NCBI RefSeq assembly: GCF_049478495.1
Contig: NZ_CP168083.1
Span: forward strand, 1,736,001 to 1,800,000
Length of the DNA: 64,000 nt
Direction: 5' to 3'
Source of the DNA: P36-A1 sp049478495
Lineage (GTDB): Bacteria; Bacillota_I; Bacilli_A; JAJDGJ01
In this document: positions 16,128 through 24,786 of the stretch, piece by piece
How positions within the stretch are numbered: the stretch's first letter is position 1
How the letters are laid out: each line of letters begins with the position of its first letter
Program-made: the position numbers and the translations under genes
The notes under the pieces: generated by a model
The model's input: only the letters and a program-made list of their open reading frames with translations
Told to the model about the DNA's origin: nothing
The model's database searches: none

Positions 16128-17954
16128 ATGAAATATTTATATAAAATAACAGTAATCTTTTTATTTTTCATTATTGCAGTAGTTTCTGTCCTAGCTGCTT
16201 TTTATCATGATGAATCTTTATGGATATCAAAATCACAGATATTTGTAAGAAACCTAGGTAATGATCGTGAAAAATTAAGTAAAACTGCAACTCAAAATAA
16301 TATTATGATATACACTAAGAATATAATGTCTCATGATTCTAATATTAGTGTAGTATCTAATATTTACAGTAATCTAGCTTTAAAGAGTTCTCCTTTTTAT
16401 TTAGATGGTGCAAATAGTGGAGTATATGATACTTTTATTAAGAGTAGATCTACTAATTTATATGATATTAGTTTACTTAAATATCAAGATGTTAGTGATT
16501 TCTGGATTATTGGTAGTGATAATGATTCTCAAAAATTTATTAGTGATCTAAAATCAAATGGTATTGATTATGAATATATTGATGTAAATAGTAGTCATTT
16601 AGAATATGATTTCAAAAGTGAGTATTATATTGCGATCTTGATTATTTTATTAACATTGTTAATTATAATGTTTATTAAATATCAAAATGATTCTAAAGAT
16701 ATATCATTACGGATAATTTATTCAAAAAAAATTACAATATATCAGCGGTATATTGTAAGAAGTATAATAACTTATTTAAGTGCTTTAATCTTAATACTTA
16801 TAATACTAACAGTATCCTTGTACATGTTTAATCAATTGTCACGTTTTGATATTGCATTTAATTTTTATATTTATGTATCATTGCTTTGCCTACTAGTTTT
16901 AGTATTAACTGAACCAATAATTTTATGGTATTGCTTTAATAAAATAAACCTTAAAGACTCTATTAAAGGTTTAATACCTAATCAAGCTATATTTAAAGGA
17001 CTAAACATTGTAATTATATTCTCATTATTATTCTCTGCTGCTTTTATGGAAAGAATTCTTTCAAATGTACAGCTGATAAATGCTGATCATATACAAACAC
17101 AAGATATTAGTAAAATAGATAATAGAGTAAATCAGTATCATGTTGCTATAACAAATCGGTACTTTAGTCTGTTTGATAATAATGTTGCTACTGAATACAA
17201 TGTAAAGATTAATGAGGTAGCAATGTTACTACAAGAAAACTTTGAAGCTCAAGTTCTTTTTTCTTCTGATGATGCAGAAGCGATTGCCTATGTTAATTCT
17301 AATTTTTTTATTCATAATAAACTATTCGATTCAAATAATAAACTAATTGTCCCTGAAAATAAAAAGAAGATTATTTCTTTAAAGGATGAATTTACTTTTT
17401 ATGATTATTACTCTCAAAAAGTAGTTACAACTAAAACTTTACATCAAAATACCTTTTCAGAAACATATTTAACCGGAAGTATTGATTTAACATTTGATTA
17501 TTTAAAAAATAAGAAAGCAATTGATACTATGATTTATGAAAGTGGTAATGCCGATGTGATTGCTGGTATTTTTTCAGTGCTATATGATATACAAGACAGG
17601 CAACTTATAATGATTACTTCAATGTTGATGCAAGCTATTTTTAATTTCATTTTCTTTTTTACTATTTTTATATTCTCTACTTATTTATTTATTAAGACAT
17701 ATCTAGAAATAGAAAAGAAAAAAATTGGTCTAAAAAGAGTTTACAATAAATCAATCTATAATAGATATAAAAGTTTGTTTGTTATTGTTACAATAACTTA
17801 TATTATAACTAGTCTAATAGGTCAATTTAACTCTTTTTATGAAGTATCTTTTGAATTGATATTTCTCTGTTATTTGTTAAGTATTGGTGTAATAATATTT
17901 TATTCAAAGTATATAGAACTAAATAAAATAAATAGATGGTTAAATGGAGGATAG
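16128..17954 (+). CDS. bacteriocin-associated integral membrane protein (DUF1430-like ABC permease)
   Basis: 608 aa from the ATG at 16128 (MKYLYKITVIFLFF), chosen because AAAGGA lies 8-9 bases before it; a longer frame starts at a GTG at 16080. Layout: one N-terminal membrane helix, an extracellular domain of about 140 residues, four helices (roughly residues 165-310), a second extracellular domain, then three C-terminal helices. A basic KKKIGLKRVYNKSIYNRYK loop before the last two helices resembles the coupling region of the bacteriocin-associated 7-TM family found with lactococcin-972 type ABC proteins. It is followed 2 bp later by the ATPase. Role in export or immunity is inferred; the cargo gene is not seen. 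Confidence 0.72.
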   Translation: MKYLYKITVIFLFFIIAVVSVLAAFYHDESLWISKSQIFVRNLGNDREKLSKTATQNNIMIYTKNIMSHDSNISVVSNIYSNLALKSSPFYLDGANSGVYDTFIKSRSTNLYDISLLKYQDVSDFWIIGSDNDSQKFISDLKSNGIDYEYIDVNSSHLEYDFKSEYYIAILIILLTLLIIMFIKYQNDSKDISLRIIYSKKITIYQRYIVRSIITYLSALILILIILTVSLYMFNQLSRFDIAFNFYIYVSLLCLLVLVLTEPIILWYCFNKINLKDSIKGLIPNQAIFKGLNIVIIFSLLFSAAFMERILSNVQLINADHIQTQDISKIDNRVNQYHVAITNRYFSLFDNNVATEYNVKINEVAMLLQENFEAQVLFSSDDAEAIAYVNSNFFIHNKLFDSNNKLIVPENKKKIISLKDEFTFYDYYSQKVVTTKTLHQNTFSETYLTGSIDLTFDYLKNKKAIDTMIYESGNADVIAGIFSVLYDIQDRQLIMITSMLMQAIFNFIFFFTIFIFSTYLFIKTYLEIEKKKIGLKRVYNKSIYNRYKSLFVIVTITYIITSLIGQFNSFYEVSFELIFLCYLLSIGVIIFYSKYIELNKINRWLNGG

Positions 17955-17956
17955 CT

Positions 17957-18571
17957 ATGTTAGAAATCAAGAATATTAGTAAGAGTATTGAAGATAGAAT
18001 TTTATTTCAAAGCATTAATTTAAACTTAGAAAGTGGCTCATTTATTGTTATTACTGGTGTTAGTGGTACTGGTAAATCGACACTATTAAATATTATCGGT
18101 GGTTTAGATTCTGAATCAAGTGGCTCTATTTATATAAATAAGGAAAAAACAAAAACGAAAGACAGAATTAAAAAATTCGACTTTTTATTTCAAAATTATG
18201 GCTTAGTTGAATCAGAAACTATCAAATATAATTTGCATATAGTTAAAAAAGTCACTGATTCAGAGTATTTAAAACTGTTAGAAACAGTAAAACTTACTAG
18301 TGATTTAATGCAATATGTATACACTTTATCTGGTGGAGAACAACAAAGACTAGCAATTGCTAGACTACTATTATCTAATCGTGACTTTATTCTAGCTGAT
18401 GAACCAACAGCTTCTTTAGATGTTACTAATAGAGATTATATTATTAATATGTTACTCCTTTTAAATAAAAAAGGTAAAACTATTATTTTAGTTACTCATG
18501 ATGAGATGTTATTAAAAACATTAAGGCAACACTTTCAAATAATAAATTTAAGTTTATTAAAGAACACTTAA
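17957..18571 (+). CDS. ABC transporter ATPase, lactococcin-972 exporter type
   Basis: 204 aa from the ATG at 17957 (MLEIKNISKSIEDR), with RBS TGGAGGAT 6 bases upstream. Walker A GVSGTGKST, signature LSGGEQQRLAIAR, Walker B FILADEPTASLD and the switch histidine in LVTHDEM are all intact. Similar to MacB/LolD-type ATPases and to the short ATPases paired with DUF1430 proteins. It should energise the upstream membrane protein. The pair has its own terminator and is flanked by AT-rich DNA and pseudogenes, so it looks like acquired cargo. Confidence 0.9.
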   Translation: MLEIKNISKSIEDRILFQSINLNLESGSFIVITGVSGTGKSTLLNIIGGLDSESSGSIYINKEKTKTKDRIKKFDFLFQNYGLVESETIKYNLHIVKKVTDSEYLKLLETVKLTSDLMQYVYTLSGGEQQRLAIARLLLSNRDFILADEPTASLDVTNRDYIINMLLLLNKKGKTIILVTHDEMLLKTLRQHFQIINLSLLKNT

Positions 18572-18587
18572 TATTTTTTCTGAATTA

Positions 18588-18648
18588 AAAAATACCCAAT
18601 AAAATGTCTAGGTGTAAAGCTACCTTTTCATAATATTGGGTATTTTAG
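18588..18648. terminator. long-loop bidirectional terminator
   Basis: AAAATACCCAATA pairs with TATTGGGTATTTT over a 30-base loop that itself can form AGGT/ACCT. Placed between the ABC gene (plus) and hemL (minus), it can end both. Confidence 0.75.
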
Positions 18649-18661
18649 TGCACTTATTTAA

Positions 18662-19942
18662 TTATAATTGTGCTAAAGCTTTGTAGTTTGCTGAAATAGT
18701 TCTTACTATGTCATGTGTAGTATGAGCATCTGATAAAAACATTGCTTCGTATTGTGATGGTGGAAGTAGTATTCCTTGATCTGCCATTAGTTTGTGATAT
18801 TTACTGTAAGCTTTCAAGTCTGCATCTGCTACATCCTCAAAAGTCGTTGGCACTTTATTTGTAAAGAATAATGTAATTAATGAACCAAGTTGTACTACTT
18901 TATATGGAAGATTCAACTTTTCAATATTACTTCTGAATCCATCAGCTAACATTTTAGCATTCATATCTAATTTTTCATAAATACTTGGATTATCTTTAAG
19001 TATTTGCAAGTTTTTAAGACCTACATGCATGGCTAATGGATTACCTGATAGTGTTCCTGCTTGATAGACATGTCCCTCTGGTGCTAATAGTGACATTATT
19101 TCTTTACTTGCTCCATATGCACCTACTGGCATACCTGCTCCTATTATTTTTCCAAAACAAACCATATCGGGAACTACATTGTAAATACCTGTTGCTCCTT
19201 GATATGTTGCTCTAAAACCTGATATTACTTCATCAAATATTAAAACTGTTTTATATTTTGTACATAGTTCTCTTATTTCCATTAAAAATTGTTCTTTTGC
19301 TGGTATTAAACCCATGTTACCTGCAATTGGTTCAATTATCAATGCTGCAATTTCATCGATGTTAGCTTCAAATAATGCTTTAACACTTTCAATATTATTA
19401 TATTTTGCAACTAATGTTTCACTTACTGCTGCTTTAGATACTCCTAAACTTGTTGGAGTATTATATGTTAATGCACCTGAACCAGATTGTACAAGTAGTT
19501 GATCACTATGTCCATGATAACCACCTTCAAATTTTATAATCTTAGTTCTATTTGTATATCCTTTAGCTAATCTTAAAGCTGACATTGTTGCTTCTGTTCC
19601 TGAATTAACCATTCTTATTTGTTCTAATCCTGGGTATGCTTCTACTATCATTTTAGCCATATCTATTTCTATTTCACTTGTAACTCCATAGCTAAAACCT
19701 TTAGCAGCTGCATAGTTTAGTTCATCTAATAATACTTGTGGTGCATGTCCTAGCATTAATGGTCCCCATGACATAATATAATCGATATAGACATTATCTT
19801 CAACATCCATTATATAAGCATTTTTAGCCTCTTTTACTATTATAGGACTTGTTTCTACAGAATTAAAAGCTCTAACTGGACTATTTACTCCTCCAGCCAT
19901 ATATTCACAAGCATTTTGATACATATTTTTATTTGTTTTCAT
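18662..19942 (-). CDS. hemL: glutamate-1-semialdehyde 2,1-aminomutase
   Basis: 426-aa PLP enzyme making 5-aminolevulinate, the second step of the C5 route. GGVNSPVRAFNSVE, RMVNSGTEATMSALRLAKGY, FEGGYHGHSDQLLVQSGSGA, LIFDEVISGFR and the PLP lysine in CFGKIIGAGMPVGAYG are all present. Full normal length. It is the second gene after hemA with 2 bp between them, RBS AGGAGAATAAAA. It supplies the hemB substrate made from the operon at 8.8-13 kb. Confidence 0.96.
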   Translation of the reverse strand: MKTNKNMYQNACEYMAGGVNSPVRAFNSVETSPIIVKEAKNAYIMDVEDNVYIDYIMSWGPLMLGHAPQVLLDELNYAAAKGFSYGVTSEIEIDMAKMIVEAYPGLEQIRMVNSGTEATMSALRLAKGYTNRTKIIKFEGGYHGHSDQLLVQSGSGALTYNTPTSLGVSKAAVSETLVAKYNNIESVKALFEANIDEIAALIIEPIAGNMGLIPAKEQFLMEIRELCTKYKTVLIFDEVISGFRATYQGATGIYNVVPDMVCFGKIIGAGMPVGAYGASKEIMSLLAPEGHVYQAGTLSGNPLAMHVGLKNLQILKDNPSIYEKLDMNAKMLADGFRSNIEKLNLPYKVVQLGSLITLFFTNKVPTTFEDVADADLKAYSKYHKLMADQGILLPPSQYEAMFLSDAHTTHDIVRTISANYKALAQL

Positions 19943-19944
19943 TT

Positions 19945-21168
19945 TTATTCTCCTATTTGATATAGTTTCTCCAACATATCTTGATATTGTTGTTTTTGGT
20001 TTTTATCCATTTTTCTTAAGTTAGACATTGGTTTAATAAGTAATCGATCATTCATCTTATTCATTGTATTATTAAGAATTTTTCGATCGTTTAAGTTTAG
20101 TTCTATTTTTTTATCAAGAAAATCAAGCGTTTGTTGGATTATTTCTTTTTGTAAAGTATATAATTGTTTATTTAATAAGCTAACACTTAAATTATCATGC
20201 CAACTATTGAATTTATCTATTTGATCATCTATTGTCTCTTGTGCTTTTAAAGCAAGTTTATTTCTTTGATTTGTATTAGCTTGTTTTACTTTTTTTAATG
20301 AGTCTACATCATAAATTATATGTTGATTATTAGCTTCAACATCTCTTGGTAATGCCATATCTAAAAAGATTAATTGTTTATCTATTTTAGATAACTTATG
20401 TTTTTCAAAGACATAATGTGGTGCTGATGTAGCACTTATTATTACATCATATTGTTCTATTACATCATATCTTCTTGTAAAAGGGATATAATCAATTTTA
20501 TTGTTTTTAGCCGATAATTCGATACTCTTTTCTAAAGTTCTATTTGCTAAAGTAATTTTAGAAACTTCTAAATCTAGTAAGTATTGAATAGCAAGTTTAT
20601 TCATCTTTCCAACTCCAACTACTAAAACAGCTTTATCTTTTAAATTATTATGCTTTTCTTTTAATAAATTGATAGCAATATAGCTAATTGACAATGGTAT
20701 TTCACTAAGTTTATGCTCACTTCTTACTTTTTTTCCACACGACAAAACACTTTGAAATAATTTATTAAATACAGTGCTACATTCATATACATCTGTTGCA
20801 TAAGTGTAGGCATCTTTTATTTGTCCTTGTATCTGATCCTCTCCTATTACTAATGAGTGTAATCCACATACAGTTTCAAATATGTATTGTAAAGCTCTTT
20901 TATTTTCTAAAAGATTAAAATTTTCAAAGTTTGTGACTTTCATATTATTTTTGTAATATAGTTTAATTTTATTTAATGCATGTTCTAGATTATCTGAAAC
21001 AAATATTAATTCGCTTCGATTACAAGTTGATAGTATTACTAAATCACTTATGTGTTCATCTAAGAAGTATTGGTAGAAGTCTTCTTTTCTTGAGTTAGTA
21101 AAAGCAACTTTTTCTCTTAAGCTTATATCTGCTTGTTCATGATTCAATCCATAAATAAAAATATTCAT
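19945..21168 (-). CDS. hemA: glutamyl-tRNA reductase
   Basis: 407 aa; reduces Glu-tRNA(Glu) to glutamate-1-semialdehyde with NADPH. The catalytic Cys49 is in LSTCNRSEL, followed by HSLVIGEDQIQGQIKDAY, the NADPH-binding VLVVGVGKMNKLAIQYLL and a C-terminal helical dimerisation arm ending LRKMDKNQKQQYQDML. RBS GGAGGAT lies before the ATG. The gene has its own consensus promoter at 21261-21289 and an 80-base leader in which I see no riboswitch. This is the entry enzyme for all tetrapyrroles in the window. Confidence 0.96.
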   Translation of the reverse strand: MNIFIYGLNHEQADISLREKVAFTNSRKEDFYQYFLDEHISDLVILSTCNRSELIFVSDNLEHALNKIKLYYKNNMKVTNFENFNLLENKRALQYIFETVCGLHSLVIGEDQIQGQIKDAYTYATDVYECSTVFNKLFQSVLSCGKKVRSEHKLSEIPLSISYIAINLLKEKHNNLKDKAVLVVGVGKMNKLAIQYLLDLEVSKITLANRTLEKSIELSAKNNKIDYIPFTRRYDVIEQYDVIISATSAPHYVFEKHKLSKIDKQLIFLDMALPRDVEANNQHIIYDVDSLKKVKQANTNQRNKLALKAQETIDDQIDKFNSWHDNLSVSLLNKQLYTLQKEIIQQTLDFLDKKIELNLNDRKILNNTMNKMNDRLLIKPMSNLRKMDKNQKQQYQDMLEKLYQIGE

Positions 21169-21260
21169 TTATGATCCTCCCTATGACAATATATTATATT
21201 GTTATTCAAATAATCGAATTCAGTTTATACATGTAATTGTATAAGTATAGGTACTCTTAT

Positions 21261-21289
21261 ATTATAGTCTTGCAAGTACTTTAAGTCAA
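21261..21289 (-). promoter_or_regulatory. hemA-hemL promoter
   Basis: Minus strand: -35 TTGACT (21284-21289), 17-base spacer, -10 TATAAT (21261-21266). Close to consensus, so basal transcription should be strong. Confidence 0.8.
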
Positions 21290-21437
21290 TTATTCATGAT
21301 AATGTGTAAATCATTTTTGAATTTTTTCATTAACAACATCTACTTTAGGTATAAAACTATTTTTATATTATGATATATTATTTTTTGATTTTATAAATAG
21401 TAATCTAATTATTGTAAGTTTAATCACTATATCAAGT

Positions 21438-22340
21438 TTAAAAATAATTTTCTGTAAAGTTAAATGAAAGCTGTTCATTTTTAGGTTTAATATATTCTTT
21501 AATAATATCTTTCATTTTGTATTTTATATTATATTCTATACATAGTTTTTCAAAATATTTATATAGTTGTTTTGCTTGTTTTGAAGGTATAACATATTGT
21601 CTTTTATTTAATAATCCTAGTTCTTGATGAAGTCTTGGATCTATTATTTTAAGTTGTTGATCAAAATATTCTACTTGTCCTTTTCTAATCGTAACTGCAA
21701 ATGCTGGATAAATAAATTTCGCATTACTAGCTGCAGCTTTTTCTACGATTTCTTTTATATTTTCAAATGTATCATTAAAGCCTGGAATAAGTGGCATCAT
21801 TAAAATTCCACAATAAATATTTTTAGCACTTAATTGTTTTATTATTTCAAATCTTTCACTACTACTGCTAACATTAGGTTCTATTAGTTTAGCCTTTTGA
21901 TCATTTGCAGTTGTTATGGTTACTTTAATTATAACATCATTAGTTTCATTCATCTTTGCTATTAAATCTATATCTCGTAATATTAAAGAACTTTTTGTTT
22001 CTAAGTTTAATCCAAAGCCATATTTTGTCAATAACTTTATTGTATTCTGACTTAGTAATAAACTTTCTTCTAATTTATTATATGAATCTGACATTGCTCC
22101 AAGAGAAACTATTCCTTTATTTCTTTTACTTTTAAGTTCTTTTTCTAATATTATTAAAGCATCTTTTTTAACTTTTACCTTATCAAAGTTTGTAATATTA
22201 TAAATTTCACTTCTACTATCACAGTATATACAACCATAGTTACATCCACGATACATATTAATTGTATAATCAATTCCAAACCAACCTGATCCATTTTTAC
22301 TTTTTTGTAGTATTGATTTTGCTTCTATGTATTCTATCAT
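21438..22340 (-). CDS. radical SAM protein, SPL-like (COG1533) family
   Basis: 300 aa from the ATG at 22340, with AGGTGA upstream; an open GTG codon lies 9 bases earlier. The cluster motif is CNYGCIYCDS (Cx3Cx2C), after INMYRGCNYG, which is the form used by spore photoproduct lyase-like proteins. Other family segments are GAMSDSYNKLEESL and NLETKSSLILRDIDLI. The C-terminal DNA-lesion binding residues of true SplB cannot be assigned, and no spore genes are in view, so the exact reaction is unknown. It is a single gene on the minus strand. Confidence 0.82.
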   Translation of the reverse strand: MIEYIEAKSILQKSKNGSGWFGIDYTINMYRGCNYGCIYCDSRSEIYNITNFDKVKVKKDALIILEKELKSKRNKGIVSLGAMSDSYNKLEESLLLSQNTIKLLTKYGFGLNLETKSSLILRDIDLIAKMNETNDVIIKVTITTANDQKAKLIEPNVSSSSERFEIIKQLSAKNIYCGILMMPLIPGFNDTFENIKEIVEKAAASNAKFIYPAFAVTIRKGQVEYFDQQLKIIDPRLHQELGLLNKRQYVIPSKQAKQLYKYFEKLCIEYNIKYKMKDIIKEYIKPKNEQLSFNFTENYF

Positions 22341-22409
22341 AATATTCACCTCATAATAATTTTACTATAATATCTATGGTATTTATAGTTTGTTCAGTTG
22401 TTATACAAG

Positions 22410-22434
22410 AAAAAAAGACATCCTAAGATGTCTT
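22410..22434 (-). terminator. terminator after the aminotransferase
   Basis: Minus strand hairpin AAGACATC/GATGTCTT with a 4-base loop, then a run of U. It is 137 bp past the aminotransferase stop. Confidence 0.75.
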
Positions 22435-22570
22435 CTTTTCTACGTTTAAAAAATATTACTTTTAGCGCTTTATCTATCTAACAATGTTTATTGTTTTCTT
22501 AATTGCATTGTTAATATTTTAACTCATTAATAACATATATGCAATTAGTAAAGTAAGTCTTCTTTGTGTA

Positions 22571-23764
22571 TTACTTCAATAAAGATAAGGCTTCTTTTAA
22601 TGCTAATAGTCCTTTAGTAATATTTTCAATACTATTAGAATATGAAAATCTTAAATACTCTGGTGCTTGAAAGGCTTTTCCTGATACTAATGCAATACTA
22701 GCATTATCTAATAAATATAGTGATAAATCATCTGCATTATTTATTGTATAATTTTGATATTTCTTATTAAAATAGTTTTTTACATTTAACATTATATAAA
22801 AGGCACCCTCTACTTTTGAATAAGTTATTCCTTCTATATCATCTAGTAGTTTAAAACATAGTTCTCTTCTTTTACTGAATTCTTTTACCATAAATTCAAT
22901 ACTTTCTTTACCTTCTTGTAAGGCAACAACTGCTCCATATTGAACTGGAGTTGTTGAATTTGATGTCATATGTCCTTGTAAATTGGCTATTGCTTTGGCA
23001 ATATGATTTGGGGCTGCAAGATAGCCTATACGATAACCTGTCATTGCAAAGGCTTTTGCAAAGCCATTTATGGTAATAGTTTGTTCTAATATTTCTTTGT
23101 TTAGTGAACCAATTGATACTAGTTCTTTATTTGTATAGATTAGCTTTTCATATATTTCATCTGAAATCACATAAAATTGATGTTCAACTGCTAGTTGGGC
23201 AATTTTTTCTAATGTCTTTCTATCATATACTGCTCCAGTTGGATTATTAGGAGTATTTAATATAATTGCTTTTGTTTTTGGTGTTATCATTTCTTCTAAT
23301 TGTTTTAAATCAGGCATGAAATACTCATCTGTTTCTAAAAATATACATTTTCCACCAACACTTGTAACCATTTCTTCATAGCTTACCCAACATGGTTTTG
23401 GTATTATTATTTCATCTCCTTTATTTATTAAAGTCATCACAACATTAAACAAGGCTTGTTTAGCACCTGTTGTTACTACTATTTGATCTTCATTATAGTC
23501 TAGGTTGTTTTCTTCTTTTAATTTTTTTGAAATTTCTATTCTTAGTGGTTTTATTCCTTTTACTTCTACATATCTTGTATAACCATTATCGATTGCATTT
23601 TTTATAGCTTCATTAATAAATTTTGGAGTATCAAAATCTGGTTCACCTATATTAAAAGCTATTGTTTCTTTTCCTTCTAATTTTCTTTGGGCTATTGCTG
23701 AAACCATCGCTAATGTAGGTGATGGTTTTAATGCAGTAATATGCTTTGATAAACTTAAACTCAT
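22571..23764 (-). CDS. class I PLP aminotransferase (aspartate aminotransferase type)
   Basis: 397 aa. The Ib-subgroup N-terminus LKPSPTLAM and FNIGEPDFDTP, then YTRYVEVKGI, ILNTPNNPTGAVYDRKTLEK, SDEIYEKLIY and the Schiff-base lysine in GFAKAFAMTGYRIGYLAAP are conserved, with the substrate-binding Arg in YLRFSYSNS. This group contains AspB/AatA of Gram-positive bacteria and acts on aspartate, glutamate and sometimes aromatic acids. RBS AAAGAGGGATAT before the ATG. Separated from recR by its own terminator, so it is probably monocistronic. Confidence 0.92.
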   Translation of the reverse strand: MSLSLSKHITALKPSPTLAMVSAIAQRKLEGKETIAFNIGEPDFDTPKFINEAIKNAIDNGYTRYVEVKGIKPLRIEISKKLKEENNLDYNEDQIVVTTGAKQALFNVVMTLINKGDEIIIPKPCWVSYEEMVTSVGGKCIFLETDEYFMPDLKQLEEMITPKTKAIILNTPNNPTGAVYDRKTLEKIAQLAVEHQFYVISDEIYEKLIYTNKELVSIGSLNKEILEQTITINGFAKAFAMTGYRIGYLAAPNHIAKAIANLQGHMTSNSTTPVQYGAVVALQEGKESIEFMVKEFSKRRELCFKLLDDIEGITYSKVEGAFYIMLNVKNYFNKKYQNYTINNADDLSLYLLDNASIALVSGKAFQAPEYLRFSYSNSIENITKGLLALKEALSLLK

Positions 23765-23804
23765 AATATCCCTCTTTCTAATTTATTTATAGTATTATAA
23801 TAGC

Positions 23805-23848
23805 AAAAAAAGTGAACAAAAGTATCAATTTTTACTTATTATTCACTC
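23805..23848 (-). terminator. terminator of the dnaX-ybaB-recR group
   Basis: On the minus strand AGTGAATAATAAGTA and TACTTTTGTTCACT form a broken stem followed by TTTTTTTG, right after recR. Confidence 0.7.
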
Positions 23849-23855
23849 AGGTTTA

Positions 23856-24455
23856 CTATTTATTAAAGGTTCTTCTATTTTCAAATGCTTTTAACATTGT
23901 TAATTCATCAATATAATCAATATTAGCACCTATTGGCATACCATTAGCTATTCTTGTTACATTGACATCATAATCAGCTAGCACCTTGCTTAAATAAAGA
24001 GCTGTTGTTTCTCCTTGTATTGTCGGATTAGTAGCTAAGATTATTTCTTTTATATCTTTGTTTAGTTTTGAAACTAATGTATCAATATTTAATTTATCTG
24101 GTGTTATACCTTTATTAATTGCTATATCGCCATTTAAGACATGATATACTCCATTGTAATTATTCATTTTTTCAATGGCAAATATATCTTTATAATTTGA
24201 TACTACACATATTTGATTATGATCTCTTGTTTCATCATTACATATTGAACATATATCATTGTCACTAATGCTATGACAAACTTTACAATAATTAATTGAA
24301 CTAGTTAAGCTTGTAAAAGATTTAGCAATTTGATCAATAGATTCTTCATCCATCTCTAACATTTGAAATGCCATTCTTGTAGCACTTTTACTTCCTATTC
24401 CAGGAAAAACTTTTAATGATTCAATTAGGTTGTTTAAATAAGAAGGATACTCCAT
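23856..24455 (-). CDS. recR: recombination mediator RecR
   Basis: 199 aa from the ATG at 24455 (MEYPSYLNNLI), with AGGAG 8 bases upstream; the frame is open 9 bases further to a GTG. It has the helix-hairpin-helix FPGIGSKSATRMAFQML, a zinc finger CKVCHSISDNDICSICND and the Toprim domain (ICVVSNYKDIFAIEK). RecR works with RecO and RecF to load RecA at gaps. It follows ybaB and dnaX closely, the conserved Gram-positive order. Confidence 0.96.
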   Translation of the reverse strand: MEYPSYLNNLIESLKVFPGIGSKSATRMAFQMLEMDEESIDQIAKSFTSLTSSINYCKVCHSISDNDICSICNDETRDHNQICVVSNYKDIFAIEKMNNYNGVYHVLNGDIAINKGITPDKLNIDTLVSKLNKDIKEIILATNPTIQGETTALYLSKVLADYDVNVTRIANGMPIGANIDYIDELTMLKAFENRRTFNK

Positions 24456-24466
24456 CTTAATCACTC

Positions 24467-24769
24467 CTAAAATCCAGGGATTTTCATATTCCCTGTTGCT
24501 TTAGTCATTAATTCATCAGTTAATGTATCTACTTCTTTAAAGACATCATTCAATGCTACTACAATCATATCTTCAAGTATTTCTTTATTATCTGCTTCTA
24601 ATAAATCTTCATCTATTTCAACTTTTAATACTTGTTTTTTCCCATTAACTTTAACTTTTACAGCTTGATTAACTTCTTTTTCAAATTCTTTTTCTTCTAG
24701 TTCTGCTTGTGCTTTAGCTACTTTAGCTTGCATCTGTTGAGCTTGTTTCATCATTTGGTTAATATTCAT
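24467..24769 (-). CDS. YbaB/EbfC family nucleoid-associated protein
   Basis: 100 aa. MNINQMMKQAQQMQAKVAKA followed by ELEEKEFEKEV is the usual N-terminal helix, and VKVNGKKQVLKVEIDEDLLE with the C-terminal TGNMKIPGF completes the family pattern. It forms a small dimeric DNA-binding protein. Located between dnaX (17 bp upstream) and recR (11 bp downstream) as in most bacteria. Confidence 0.94.
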   Translation of the reverse strand: MNINQMMKQAQQMQAKVAKAQAELEEKEFEKEVNQAVKVKVNGKKQVLKVEIDEDLLEADNKEILEDMIVVALNDVFKEVDTLTDELMTKATGNMKIPGF

Positions 24770-24786
24770 TTTATTTCTCCTATTGT

